Below, piece after piece: positions 1-5,277 of a stretch of 5,329 nucleotides of DNA. The notes under the pieces are model-generated. The model had not been told where the DNA came from. It did no database searches and saw nothing but the letters and a program-made list of their open reading frames with translations. Position 1 is the first letter of the stretch; each line of letters starts with the position of its first letter. The position numbers and the translations under genes were made by a program. Source of the stretch: Candidatus Methanosuratincola petrocarbonis (ex Vanwonterghem et al. 2016). GTDB lineage: Archaea; Thermoproteota; Methanomethylicia; Methanomethylicales; Methanomethylicaceae. The DNA is taken from positions 8,975 through 14,303 of the forward strand of contig MAGV01000076.1 in the NCBI GenBank assembly GCA_001717015.1, given 5' to 3'.

Positions 1-936
1 AATCCAGCCTATTCTCTTGAAGTATGCGAGCATCAACGCAGCCGGAAGGAAGGAAATCAAAAGCACGAATATGAAAGTCGTCCAAGGCCCGAGGAAAGTG
101 GGCAGACCTTCAGTGGGTTCCACGGCAGATCCCGGCATCGGGATGTTCATCCCGTAGAAAGTCCCCACTATCGTGGCTGGGATGGTGATAGTGAATATCA
201 CAGTCAGGATGACGAGGGCGCGGTTCATGCGCCTCTGGTAGAGCGTGAAGTCAGTATCCTTGAAGATCTCGACGAGCTCCTTGCATGTCTCGGAAAGCTC
301 CCACACCCGCTCTACCCTGTCCTTCACGTCATCGAAGTATACTTTCAGGTCATCCCCTGTTACCTCGCTCACTGCTATCGAGATGTCGGCGACTACCTTC
401 CTGAACGGGGAGATGATCCTCCTCAGGTCAGAGACGCTCCTCCTCAGATTCGCGACCTCAAAGAGGGTGTCGTGCTGCTCGCTGAATATCTTGTCCTCGA
501 GGTCCTCGATGCGGTCCATCAGTCCCCCCATCACCGGGAAGAGAGAGTCGACTATCTTGCTGACGATCGTGTAGAAAAGGGAGCCGGCACCGTCCCAAGT
601 CACCTTCTGGTTCTGCTTAACCAAGTTATCGCAGGAATCGAAGACCTCTTTCATCGCCGCAATGCTCCCGTCATGGATAGTGACAAGGTAGTCCTTGCCC
701 AAGAAAAACGAGATCTGCGAGGGGGAACAGCTCAGATCCCCGCACTTCACCGGGAACCGCACGACCAGAAAGATGTGGTCTTCATGGCGCTCCAGTTTGG
801 TTAGCTGCGTCCTGGAGAGGCAGTCCTCAAGGTTGAGCGGGTGGAACGGAAATAGCTTTCCGAGCTCCATCACCTCTTCTCGCTTCGGCTTTTCAAGGTC
901 TATCCAGACCACCCGTCCACACTGGAGCCTGCGCAC
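1..936 (-). CDS. corA: CorA-family magnesium/divalent cation channel, C-terminus cut by window edge
   Basis: Membrane channel of the CorA metal ion transporter family, which forms homopentamers that take up Mg2+ (some members Co2+ or Ni2+). The minus strand is open for 312 codons from GTG 936 to the window edge. Residues 1-235 form the long soluble, charged, mostly helical cytoplasmic domain. TM1 is about residues 240-261, ending in the family signature YGMN (GMN at 262-264), and TM2 is about residues 285-305. The last visible residues, FKRIGWI, match the basic tail usually seen at the CorA C-terminus, so only a few residues should be missing. An in-frame TGA at 951-949 restricts the start; GTG 936 gives the expected N-terminus running into WIDLEKPKREE and has GGGGA six bases upstream. 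GTG 912 is an alternative start. Divergent from the DUF362 gene. Family assignment is firm; the transported ion is inferred. Confidence 0.9.
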   Translation of the reverse strand, partial: MRRLQCGRVVWIDLEKPKREEVMELGKLFPFHPLNLEDCLSRTQLTKLERHEDHIFLVVRFPVKCGDLSCSPSQISFFLGKDYLVTIHDGSIAAMKEVFDSCDNLVKQNQKVTWDGAGSLFYTIVSKIVDSLFPVMGGLMDRIEDLEDKIFSEQHDTLFEVANLRRSVSDLRRIISPFRKVVADISIAVSEVTGDDLKVYFDDVKDRVERVWELSETCKELVEIFKDTDFTLYQRRMNRALVILTVIFTITIPATIVGTFYGMNIPMPGSAVEPTEGLPTFLGPWTTFIFVLLISFLPAALMLAYFKRIGWI

Positions 937-972
937 AGGAAATCCCCATCAGATCAAGTCAGGCTGCAGCTG

Positions 973-981
973 TATTTAAAA
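973..981 (-). promoter_or_regulatory. TATA box for corA
   Basis: On the minus strand the sequence reads TTTTAAATA, a good archaeal TATA box. Its centre (about 977) predicts a transcript start near 950, about 14 bases before the GTG at 936. This leaves a short leader containing the GGGGA motif and supports the chosen start. No convincing purine-rich BRE is seen next to it. Confidence 0.6.
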
Positions 982-1031
982 TGAGTAGGTTTTGTTGATG
1001 GCGGAGCTGCCAGGCGCAGAAGAGGGCAGGT

Positions 1032-1039
1032 GTTTTTAT
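1032..1039 (+). promoter_or_regulatory. possible TATA box for the DUF362 gene
   Basis: The only A/T-rich stretch at a suitable distance upstream of ATG 1074 reads GTTTTTATC. It predicts a transcript start near 1060, just before the ribosome binding site. The match to the TATA consensus is weak. AATATTAT at 1051-1058 is too close to the gene to act as its TATA box. Confidence 0.4.
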
Positions 1040-1060
1040 CCTCTTCAGGCAATATTATCA

Positions 1061-1066
1061 GGAGGG
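1061..1066 (+). promoter_or_regulatory. Shine-Dalgarno site of the DUF362 gene
   Basis: GGAGGG ends seven bases before ATG 1074, fits the anti-SD at the 3' end of archaeal 16S rRNA, and supports this start. Confidence 0.7.
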
Positions 1067-1073
1067 CGGAAAG

Positions 1074-2168
1074 ATGTCTGAGGTATACTTTTTTGATTTC
1101 TCAGAGAGCGGCGATGTGCTCGGAGGCATTGATAGGCTACTAGAGAGATGCACAAAGGCGGGTGGAGGCGGAGAAGGCATATGCTTGGAAGGCAAAAGGG
1201 TTGCTGTCAAGGCTCACTTCGGGGAGCTTGGGAACTACACGCACATAAGGCCTGCCTTTGTAAGGCGAGTGGTGGAGCATGTGAAAGGCATGGGCGGTCT
1301 CCCGTTTGCCACAGAGACCACCGCCCTCTACCCCGAGGGGGCAAGGGTGACGGTCGAGGAGAGCCTGAAAACCGCCGCCTATAATGGCTTCACTGAAGAG
1401 GGGCTTGGGTGCCCAATACTGATCGCTGACGCCCCTGACGGATATAGCGGCACGGTCACCGAAGGCGGAAGATACATCAATTTTGTCAAGGTAGCCAAGG
1501 CAATCGCCGATGCAGACGCCATAGTTGTGTTGAGCCATGTCAAAGGTCACGTCCTGTCAGGCATAGGGGGGGCGATCAAAAACCTGGCGATGGGATGCAC
1601 GACGAAGGACTGCAAGAGGGAGCAGCATAGGGCGCATGGGCTTGTCTTTCACGAGGAAGAGTGCACGGGGTGCGGTTCATGTGCCAAAGTCTGCCGGTTC
1701 TCTGCATTAGAGATGGTGGAAGGTAGACCAGTCTGGGACTGGGACAGGTGCTTCTACTGCTCAACATGCAGGTTCAGCTGCGAGTACGGTGCAATCGGGA
1801 TCCTGGAGGACGGTAAGGAGAGGTTTCAGAAGGGGATGGCCGAGGCGGCTGCCGGGGTCATGAGAGTTATCGAAGCGAAGGCAGCCGTTTTTCTTAATTT
1901 CCTATTCGATGTCACGCCACTGTGCGACTGCGCAGCCCCGGCGGGCAGGCTCGTGGTGCAGAACGTCGGAATACTCGCCTCGAGGGATCCCGTGGCTATA
2001 GATGCGGCATCGATCCATCTGATCGATTCTGCTGAGGTGTTCCCCTCTTGGGAGGTTTCGCCGCCGGACGTCTTGGGAAAGATAAACAGGACGGACAGCT
2101 GGATACACATCAAGGAAGCTGAACGGCTGGGCATGGGATCCCGCGAGTACAGGCTTGTGAAGGTTTAG
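1074..2168 (+). CDS. DUF362 domain protein with two inserted [4Fe-4S] ferredoxin motifs
   Basis: A complete 364-residue cytoplasmic protein of the DUF362 family, whose biochemical role is not established. The N-terminal DUF362 part has VAVKAHFGELGNYTHIRP (43-60) and HVKGHVLSGIGGAIKNLAMG (155-174), both typical of the family. A dicluster ferredoxin segment follows: C197-x2-C200-x2-C203-x3-C207 and C226-x2-C229-x2-C232-x3-C236. Neither motif has the proline that usually follows the last cysteine. The DUF362 fold then resumes with DVTPLCDC (279-286) and the conserved RDPVAIDAASI (304-314). Further cysteines (113, 175, 180, 284, 286) could bind metal. No signal peptide or membrane segment is seen. 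ATG 1074 is preceded by GGAGGG. It appears to be a single-gene unit, divergent from corA and convergent with tRNA-His, 14 bases away. An electron-transfer or Fe-S-dependent redox role is inference. Confidence 0.88.
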   Translation: MSEVYFFDFSESGDVLGGIDRLLERCTKAGGGGEGICLEGKRVAVKAHFGELGNYTHIRPAFVRRVVEHVKGMGGLPFATETTALYPEGARVTVEESLKTAAYNGFTEEGLGCPILIADAPDGYSGTVTEGGRYINFVKVAKAIADADAIVVLSHVKGHVLSGIGGAIKNLAMGCTTKDCKREQHRAHGLVFHEEECTGCGSCAKVCRFSALEMVEGRPVWDWDRCFYCSTCRFSCEYGAIGILEDGKERFQKGMAEAAAGVMRVIEAKAAVFLNFLFDVTPLCDCAAPAGRLVVQNVGILASRDPVAIDAASIHLIDSAEVFPSWEVSPPDVLGKINRTDSWIHIKEAERLGMGSREYRLVKV

Positions 2169-2176
2169 AAAGAAAT
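2167..2176 (-). terminator. possible T-rich terminator of tRNA-His
   Basis: Seven bases past the tRNA 3' end the minus strand reads ATTTCTTTCT, an interrupted T-run of the kind archaeal RNA polymerase can terminate on. It overlaps the last bases of the convergent DUF362 stop codon. The interruptions make it a weak call. Confidence 0.3.
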
Positions 2177-2218
2177 GTTGAGGGCCCGGGGCGGGGATCG
2201 AACCCGCGAGCTGAGGCT

Positions 2219-2233
2219 TTCTGCGCTTGCGCG
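2219..2233 (-). other. tRNA-His intron 2, 15 nt, at canonical position 37/38
   Basis: This intron also forms a full BHB motif. The outer helix is the anticodon stem GAGGC/GCCTC, the central helix is CTGT (32-35) with GCAG, the 5' bulge is GGC cut GG^C, the 3' bulge is AAA cut AA^A, and a minimal inner hairpin is GC-GCAA-GC. Excision leaves a seven-base anticodon loop CTGTGGA. At 15 nt it is close to the smallest intron that can still fold this motif. Confidence 0.88.
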
Positions 2234-2261
2234 CCACAGGCCTCCGGGATGACCGCTACCC

Positions 2262-2288
2262 TTCGGGGGCAGTCCGCGTCGGCTGCCT
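2262..2288 (-). other. tRNA-His intron 1, 27 nt, at noncanonical position 9/10
   Basis: Drawn as an RNA, this intron gives a strict hBHBh' motif for archaeal splicing endonuclease. The outer helix is GCC (tRNA 1-3) with GGT (11-13). The 5' bulge is TTA, cut TT^A. The central four-pair helix is CGGG (tRNA 4-7) with CCCG near the intron end. The 3' bulge is AAG, cut AA^G. The intron's own hairpin is GGCAG/CTGCC, with a possible further CCG/CGG inside it. The rule of cutting between the second and third bulge bases fixes the boundaries. Without removal the D arm would be 27 nt too long. Confidence 0.85.
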
Positions 2289-2333
2289 AACCCGGGCCAC
2301 CTCGAGCCCCCTTCAGACTTGCACAGCACGAGC

Positions 2334-2341
2334 TTTTTAAA
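2334..2341 (-). promoter_or_regulatory. TATA box for tRNA-His
   Basis: The minus strand reads GTAAAC followed by TTTAAAAA, a strong TATA box with an A-rich BRE-like flank. It predicts a start near 2312, giving a leader of about 14 bases for RNase P to remove before G-1 at 2298. Confidence 0.7.
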
Positions 2342-2391
2342 GTTTACCTGCTTCAGGGCAGCCCTCAGCGAGCACGCTATGCAAAAGATTT

Positions 2392-2416
2392 TTTACAGCT
2401 ACTTTACAAATGTAAA
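2392..2416 (+). promoter_or_regulatory. por operon promoter region with TTTACA repeats and dyad
   Basis: TTTACA occurs at 2392-2397 and again at 2403-2408, exactly 11 bp apart. The second copy forms a perfect 6-2-6 dyad with TGTAAA at 2411-2416. The region lies 15-39 bp before the porG TTG. The core promoter must overlap it. Either the T-rich run at 2389-2396 is the TATA element, with a start near 2419, or TTTACAAAT at 2403-2411 is, with a start at about 2431 and a leaderless message. A dimeric regulator binding the dyad, with a second half-site one helical turn away, is a natural reading, but no regulator is identified. Confidence 0.5.
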
Positions 2417-2430
2417 TATAGGCGGTCCCT

Positions 2431-2976
2431 TTGTTCCTTGAGATAAGACTCCACGGAAGGGGCGGCCAAGGGATAGTGACCGCCGCTGAGATGATCGCTG
2501 AAGCGGCCATCGTCGAAGGATTTTACGCGCAGTCGATACCGCTCTTTGGTGCGGAAAGGAGGGGTGCCCCGGTGAGCGCCTCCACGAGGATCTCCGAATC
2601 CCGGATCAGGCGGCATTCGCAGGTCAGGCAACCGCAAATCGTTGCGATATGCGATCCCCTCCTCCTCTACATGAAGGAGGTCTTCGATGGTGTTCCTGAT
2701 GGGGCAGTACTGGTGGTGAACCACAAGCAGGAGCCGCAGCTGGAGGGGTCCAGGGTCGCCCTTATAGACGCCACGGGGATTGCAGTCGGGAATGGCTTGG
2801 TGAGCGCAGGTTGGGCGATACTGAGCACCGTGATCTTCGGGGCGATCTCCAAGGTGACCGGCGTAATAAGCAAGGGCACTGTACTCAAGGTGATCTACTC
2901 TAGGTGGAAGGGGGAGGTCGCAGAGAAGAACCTCAGGGCAGCAGCATCGGGTTATGATGGGGTGAAAACTTGGTAG
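2431..2976 (+). CDS. porG: 2-oxoacid:ferredoxin oxidoreductase, gamma subunit
   Basis: Gamma subunit of a four-subunit archaeal-type pyruvate/2-oxoisovalerate:ferredoxin oxidoreductase, the usual length at 181 residues. The family N-terminus RLHGRGGQGIVTAAEMIAEA (6-25) is intact, and SIPLFGAERRGAPVSASTRI is the conserved second block. It forms the small alpha/beta gamma domain that packs on the thiamine diphosphate heterodimer. The start is TTG 2431: an in-frame TAG at 2419-2421 blocks any longer form, and no later start would keep the HGRGGQG motif. There is no clear Shine-Dalgarno site (GGCGG at 2421-2425 is the best), so the message may be leaderless. First gene of the operon; its stop overlaps the porD start by 7 nt. 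Subunit type is certain; whether the enzyme uses pyruvate or a branched 2-oxoacid cannot be read from this subunit. Confidence 0.93.
   Translation: MFLEIRLHGRGGQGIVTAAEMIAEAAIVEGFYAQSIPLFGAERRGAPVSASTRISESRIRRHSQVRQPQIVAICDPLLLYMKEVFDGVPDGAVLVVNHKQEPQLEGSRVALIDATGIAVGNGLVSAGWAILSTVIFGAISKVTGVISKGTVLKVIYSRWKGEVAEKNLRAAASGYDGVKTW
2959..2965 (+). promoter_or_regulatory. Shine-Dalgarno site of porD
   Basis: GGGGTGA, nearly complementary to the archaeal 16S 3' end, lies inside the porG 3' end, four bases before TTG 2970. It decides that unusual start. Confidence 0.75.
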
Positions 2977-3221
2977 TTTCACCCGTCTCGAGAGCGAGGG
3001 AGGGGGCAGGCGGACTGACAGGGATGTGGAGGATCAAGAGACCTGATTTGGACAACAGCAAGTGCACCAAGTGCCACCTCTGCTGGCTATTCTGCCCCGA
3101 AGGCGTAGTGAGGAGGGGGAGCAGAGGGGAGGTCTGGATAGTGTACGAATTCTGCAAAGGATGCGGCATATGCGCCGAGGTCTGCGCTGCCCGCGCCATA
3201 ACAATGGTGAGGGAGGTTTAG
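2970..3221 (+). CDS. porD: 2-oxoacid:ferredoxin oxidoreductase, delta (ferredoxin) subunit
   Basis: An 83-residue dicluster ferredoxin-like subunit that passes electrons from the catalytic core to external ferredoxin. The body begins with MWRIKRPDLDNSKC, matching the usual PorD/VorD entry of W-R-x-x-R-P-x-x-D. It has two cluster motifs: CTKCHLCWLFCP (about residues 32-43) and CKGCGICAEVC (about residues 60-70). In the second, alanine replaces the proline that commonly follows the last cysteine. TTG 2970 is supported by GGGGTGA four bases upstream. A later ATG at 3024 (MWRIKRP) would still keep all cysteines but has no comparable ribosome site. It overlaps porG by 7 nt and ends 5 nt before porA, so translation is likely coupled. 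The assignment is firm from motifs and context. Confidence 0.92.
   Translation: MVVSPVSRAREGAGGLTGMWRIKRPDLDNSKCTKCHLCWLFCPEGVVRRGSRGEVWIVYEFCKGCGICAEVCAARAITMVREV
3211..3217 (+). promoter_or_regulatory. Shine-Dalgarno site of porA
   Basis: GGGAGGT sits at the end of porD, nine bases before TTG 3227. The frame upstream is open back to 3062, but that stretch is only porD read out of frame, so this site and the protein alignment together fix the start. Confidence 0.65.
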
Positions 3222-3226
3222 TCGAT

Positions 3227-4396
3227 TTGATCGCGACAGGAAACCACGCGGTTGCGTACGGAGTGAAGGCAGCCAGGGCAGAGATCATAGCCGCTTACCC
3301 GATAACTCCCCAGACGCAGATCATCGAAAAGCTCTCCGAATTCATTGAAAAGGGGGAGATGCGCGCAAAGTTTCTGCGGGTGGAATCGGAGCACAGCGCG
3401 ATGGCAGCCTGCATAGGCGCTTCAGCCTGCGGCGCGAGAGCCTTCACTGCCACGTCGTCGCAAGGGCTGCTGTACATGAGCGAGATGGTCTTCTGGGCAG
3501 GGCTCGGGAGCTTCCCGGTGGTGATGGCAGTGGTGACGAGGACGCTTGCCCCTCCTTGGAGCATTTGGAATGAGCACACGGACATGCTCAGCCAGCGTGA
3601 CGCGGGATGGATACTCATCATGTGCGAGAGCGTGCAGGAGGCTTACGATGCTGCCATACAGGCGTTCAGGATTGCCGAGGACAGGAGGGTGAGGCAGCCG
3701 GTCATGTTTGGGCTGGATGCGTTCTCGCTTTCGCACACTTCGGAGAGGCTGGACCTGATCGGGCAGGAGGAGGTGGAAGCATTTCTTCCGGCACCTGAAG
3801 GGGACTGGAAGGTCATAGACGTCCAGGATCCGACCACGTACGGGAACATGGCAGGTCCGGAGAGGATGATGGAGATCAGGCATTCCATAATGGAGAGGTT
3901 GAGGGGCAGCGCAAGCGTAATCGAGGAGACAGCCTCCGAGTTCAGCAGGATCTCGGGCAGGGAGCAGGCGGGATTGGTGGAGGAGTACAGGACGTCTGGC
4001 GCGGAGGTCATACTGGTGGTGGCTGGTGCGGCTTCGGGCGACGCGAAGGACGCGGCGGACGCTCTGAGGGACGAGGGGGTCAGGGCAGGCGTTGCGAGGC
4101 TCAGGGTCATCAGGCCGTTTCCTGCTGAGAGGATCAGGGCAGCGGTGCAAGGGTGCAGGGCGGTCGCTGTGGTTGACAGGGATTACTCCTTCGGTTCCGG
4201 CGGCATAATCGGACGAGAGGTGGCTTCGGCAACTGGCATAAAACCGTTCAGCTACATAGCCGGGATCGGGGGGTGCGACCTTAGCGTGACAGACTTCGCG
4301 GGGATCGCCAGGGATGCGATCAGCAGGGCGGAATCGGGCGAGGAGGGGAGGGAGATCTGGTGGGGGATCAAGGGATCACAGGGACCTTCACCTTGA
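3227..4396 (+). CDS. porA: 2-oxoacid:ferredoxin oxidoreductase, alpha subunit
   Basis: Alpha subunit, 389 residues, normal for the family. With PorB it builds the thiamine diphosphate site of an enzyme converting a 2-oxoacid plus CoA to acyl-CoA, CO2 and reduced ferredoxin. It opens with ATGNHAVAYGVKAA and the hallmark YPITPQTQI (24-32), followed by VESEHSAMAACIGASACGAR (52-71; the conserved glutamates contact the cofactor in this family), TATSSQGL (74-81) and APPWSIWNEHTDMLSQRDAGW (108-128). The C-terminal domain II runs from about residue 255 and contains RVIRPFPAE (about 293) and VVDRDYSFGSGG (about 315). TTG 3227 is the only start giving the conserved N-terminus. There is a 5-nt gap after porD; the 3' end overlaps porB if GTG 4360 is used. 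Pyruvate and branched-chain versions look alike at this level, so the substrate is open. Confidence 0.94.
   Translation: MIATGNHAVAYGVKAARAEIIAAYPITPQTQIIEKLSEFIEKGEMRAKFLRVESEHSAMAACIGASACGARAFTATSSQGLLYMSEMVFWAGLGSFPVVMAVVTRTLAPPWSIWNEHTDMLSQRDAGWILIMCESVQEAYDAAIQAFRIAEDRRVRQPVMFGLDAFSLSHTSERLDLIGQEEVEAFLPAPEGDWKVIDVQDPTTYGNMAGPERMMEIRHSIMERLRGSASVIEETASEFSRISGREQAGLVEEYRTSGAEVILVVAGAASGDAKDAADALRDEGVRAGVARLRVIRPFPAERIRAAVQGCRAVAVVDRDYSFGSGGIIGREVASATGIKPFSYIAGIGGCDLSVTDFAGIARDAISRAESGEEGREIWWGIKGSQGPSP
4350..4356 (+). promoter_or_regulatory. possible Shine-Dalgarno site of porB
   Basis: GGGAGAT ends three bases before GTG 4360, and a second purine-rich site, GGAGGGG, lies at 4342-4348. 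Together they favour GTG 4360 over the alternative TTG 4393, but the spacings are not ideal and the region is purine-rich throughout. Confidence 0.45.
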
Positions 4397-5277
4397 GGGA
4401 CCTGACAGACGAGGAGTACTTGCTCCCCGGGAATGCTGCGTGCCCGGGGTGCGCGGCGGTCCTGGCAATGAGGATAGGGCTGAAGGTGCTCGGGCCCAGA
4501 ACGGTCCTCGTGGTCCCGGCCTGCTGCATGTCGGTGGTGCAGGGGTATTACCCCAAGACGCCCTCGAGGGTCCCAATCTTCAACACCGCATTTGCCGCAT
4601 CAGCCGCCACGGCATCCGGGATAAGGGCGGCGCTGGAGATGAAGGGCATTAGAGATGTGAACGTCGTCTGCTGGGCAGGTGACGGCGGGACAGCCGACAT
4701 AGGCATCCAGTCGCTGAGCGGGGCAGCTGAGAGGGGGGACGATCTGATATACGTCTGCTACGACAACGAGGCATACATGAACACGGGGACCCAGAGGAGC
4801 GGCAGTACTCCAGAGGGTGCGAGGACGACGACCACAATCACGGGTAAGGCCGAGGGGAAGAAGGACGTCCCAGGCATAATGATGGCACACAGGATCCCCT
4901 ACGTGGCGACCGCGTGCGCATCATATCCGCTTGACTTCGCGAACAAGCTCAGGAGGGCAATCTCGATGAAGGGGACGAGGTACATCCAACTGCTTTCCCC
5001 ATGCCCGCCTGGCTGGAGGTATCCGGCAGAGAAGACAATCGAAGTCGGGAAGCTCGCGGTCGAGACCGGGGCCTGGATACTCTACGAGTGGACCGGAAGG
5101 GAGTGCAGGCTCACTGGTCCATCTTCTGGGTTGGTCGAGAGGTCAAAGAGGCGCCCGCTCGAGGAGTACCTCAGGATTCAGGGGAGGTTCTCCAACGCGG
5201 ATCCTTCCAAGATTGAGGATATGAAGAGACGGATCGACGAGGAGTGGGAGAGGATCCTTGCGCTGTGCAAGGGCTAG
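4360..5277 (+). CDS. porB: 2-oxoacid:ferredoxin oxidoreductase, beta subunit (thiamine diphosphate binding)
   Basis: Beta subunit, 305 residues from GTG 4360. It binds thiamine diphosphate-Mg2+ and one [4Fe-4S] cluster. The cluster ligands are all visible: C28 and C31 in GNAACPGC, C56 in PACCM, and C215 in SPCPPGWR. The thiamine diphosphate motif is GDGGTADIGIQSLSGA (107-122), closing with YDNEAYMNTGTQRSGSTP (134-151). IPYVATACASYPLD (179-192) is also typical. The C-terminal quarter is charged and helical (EDMKRRIDEEWER). Last gene of the operon. GTG 4360 overlaps porA by 37 nt; TTG 4393 gives a TTGA start-stop overlap with porA and removes 11 poorly conserved residues, so the start is not settled. 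Ends at a TAG inside a CTAG shared with a convergent reading frame. Confidence 0.94.
   Translation: MGDQGITGTFTLRDLTDEEYLLPGNAACPGCAAVLAMRIGLKVLGPRTVLVVPACCMSVVQGYYPKTPSRVPIFNTAFAASAATASGIRAALEMKGIRDVNVVCWAGDGGTADIGIQSLSGAAERGDDLIYVCYDNEAYMNTGTQRSGSTPEGARTTTTITGKAEGKKDVPGIMMAHRIPYVATACASYPLDFANKLRRAISMKGTRYIQLLSPCPPGWRYPAEKTIEVGKLAVETGAWILYEWTGRECRLTGPSSGLVERSKRRPLEEYLRIQGRFSNADPSKIEDMKRRIDEEWERILALCKG

Larger units (their letters stand above)
2183..2298 (-). tRNA. tRNA-His (anticodon GTG) with two introns
   Basis: Removing 27- and 15-nt introns leaves a full 74-nt cloverleaf: G-1 (2298); acceptor GCCCGGG pairing with CCCGGGC (2190-2184); T8 T9; D arm GGGT, loop AGCGGTCA, TCCC (G10-C25 to G12-C23 paired, T13/T22 unpaired); anticodon stem GAGGC/GCCTC around loop CTGTGGA; five-base variable region with C48 matching G15; T arm GCGGG-TTCGATC-CCCGC; discriminator C73. 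Anticodon GTG is at 2237-2235. The G-1:C73 pair is the identity mark of histidine tRNA and independently supports the call. CCA is not encoded. A TATA box lies upstream on the minus strand. The only odd position is T9, where a purine is usual. The gene sits between, and opposite to, the DUF362 gene and the por operon. Confidence 0.93.

Noticed and set aside
963..970. GCTGCAGC palindrome near the corA TATA box
   Set aside because: A single 8-bp palindrome without a partner or further symmetry is not evidence of an operator.
245..979. Three overlapping plus-strand open frames of 94-110 codons
   Set aside because: They lie opposite the CorA gene, whose minus-strand frame shows the full family architecture and the GMN motif. 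The plus-strand peptides are low-complexity and show no family motif.
999..1012. TGGC-N6-GCCA inverted repeat between the two divergent promoters
   Set aside because: Only four bases per arm in GC-rich DNA; expected by chance and not repeated nearby.
2413..2420. TAAATATA as the porG TATA box
   Set aside because: It would place the transcript start near 2443, inside the gene and beyond the only start that keeps HGRGGQG.
2404..2982. A 192-codon minus-strand open frame opposite porG
   Set aside because: It mirrors porG almost exactly, has antisense-like composition and no motif, and runs through the por promoter.
3062..3226. N-terminal extension of porA by 55 codons
   Set aside because: The stretch is porD read in another frame; homologous alpha subunits begin at ATGNHAVAYG, and a ribosome site precedes TTG 3227.
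3422..4150. A 242-codon minus-strand open frame opposite porA
   Set aside because: It is rich in Pro, Arg and His, as expected from the antisense of GC-rich coding DNA, has no recognisable motif, and lies wholly within a well-supported porA.
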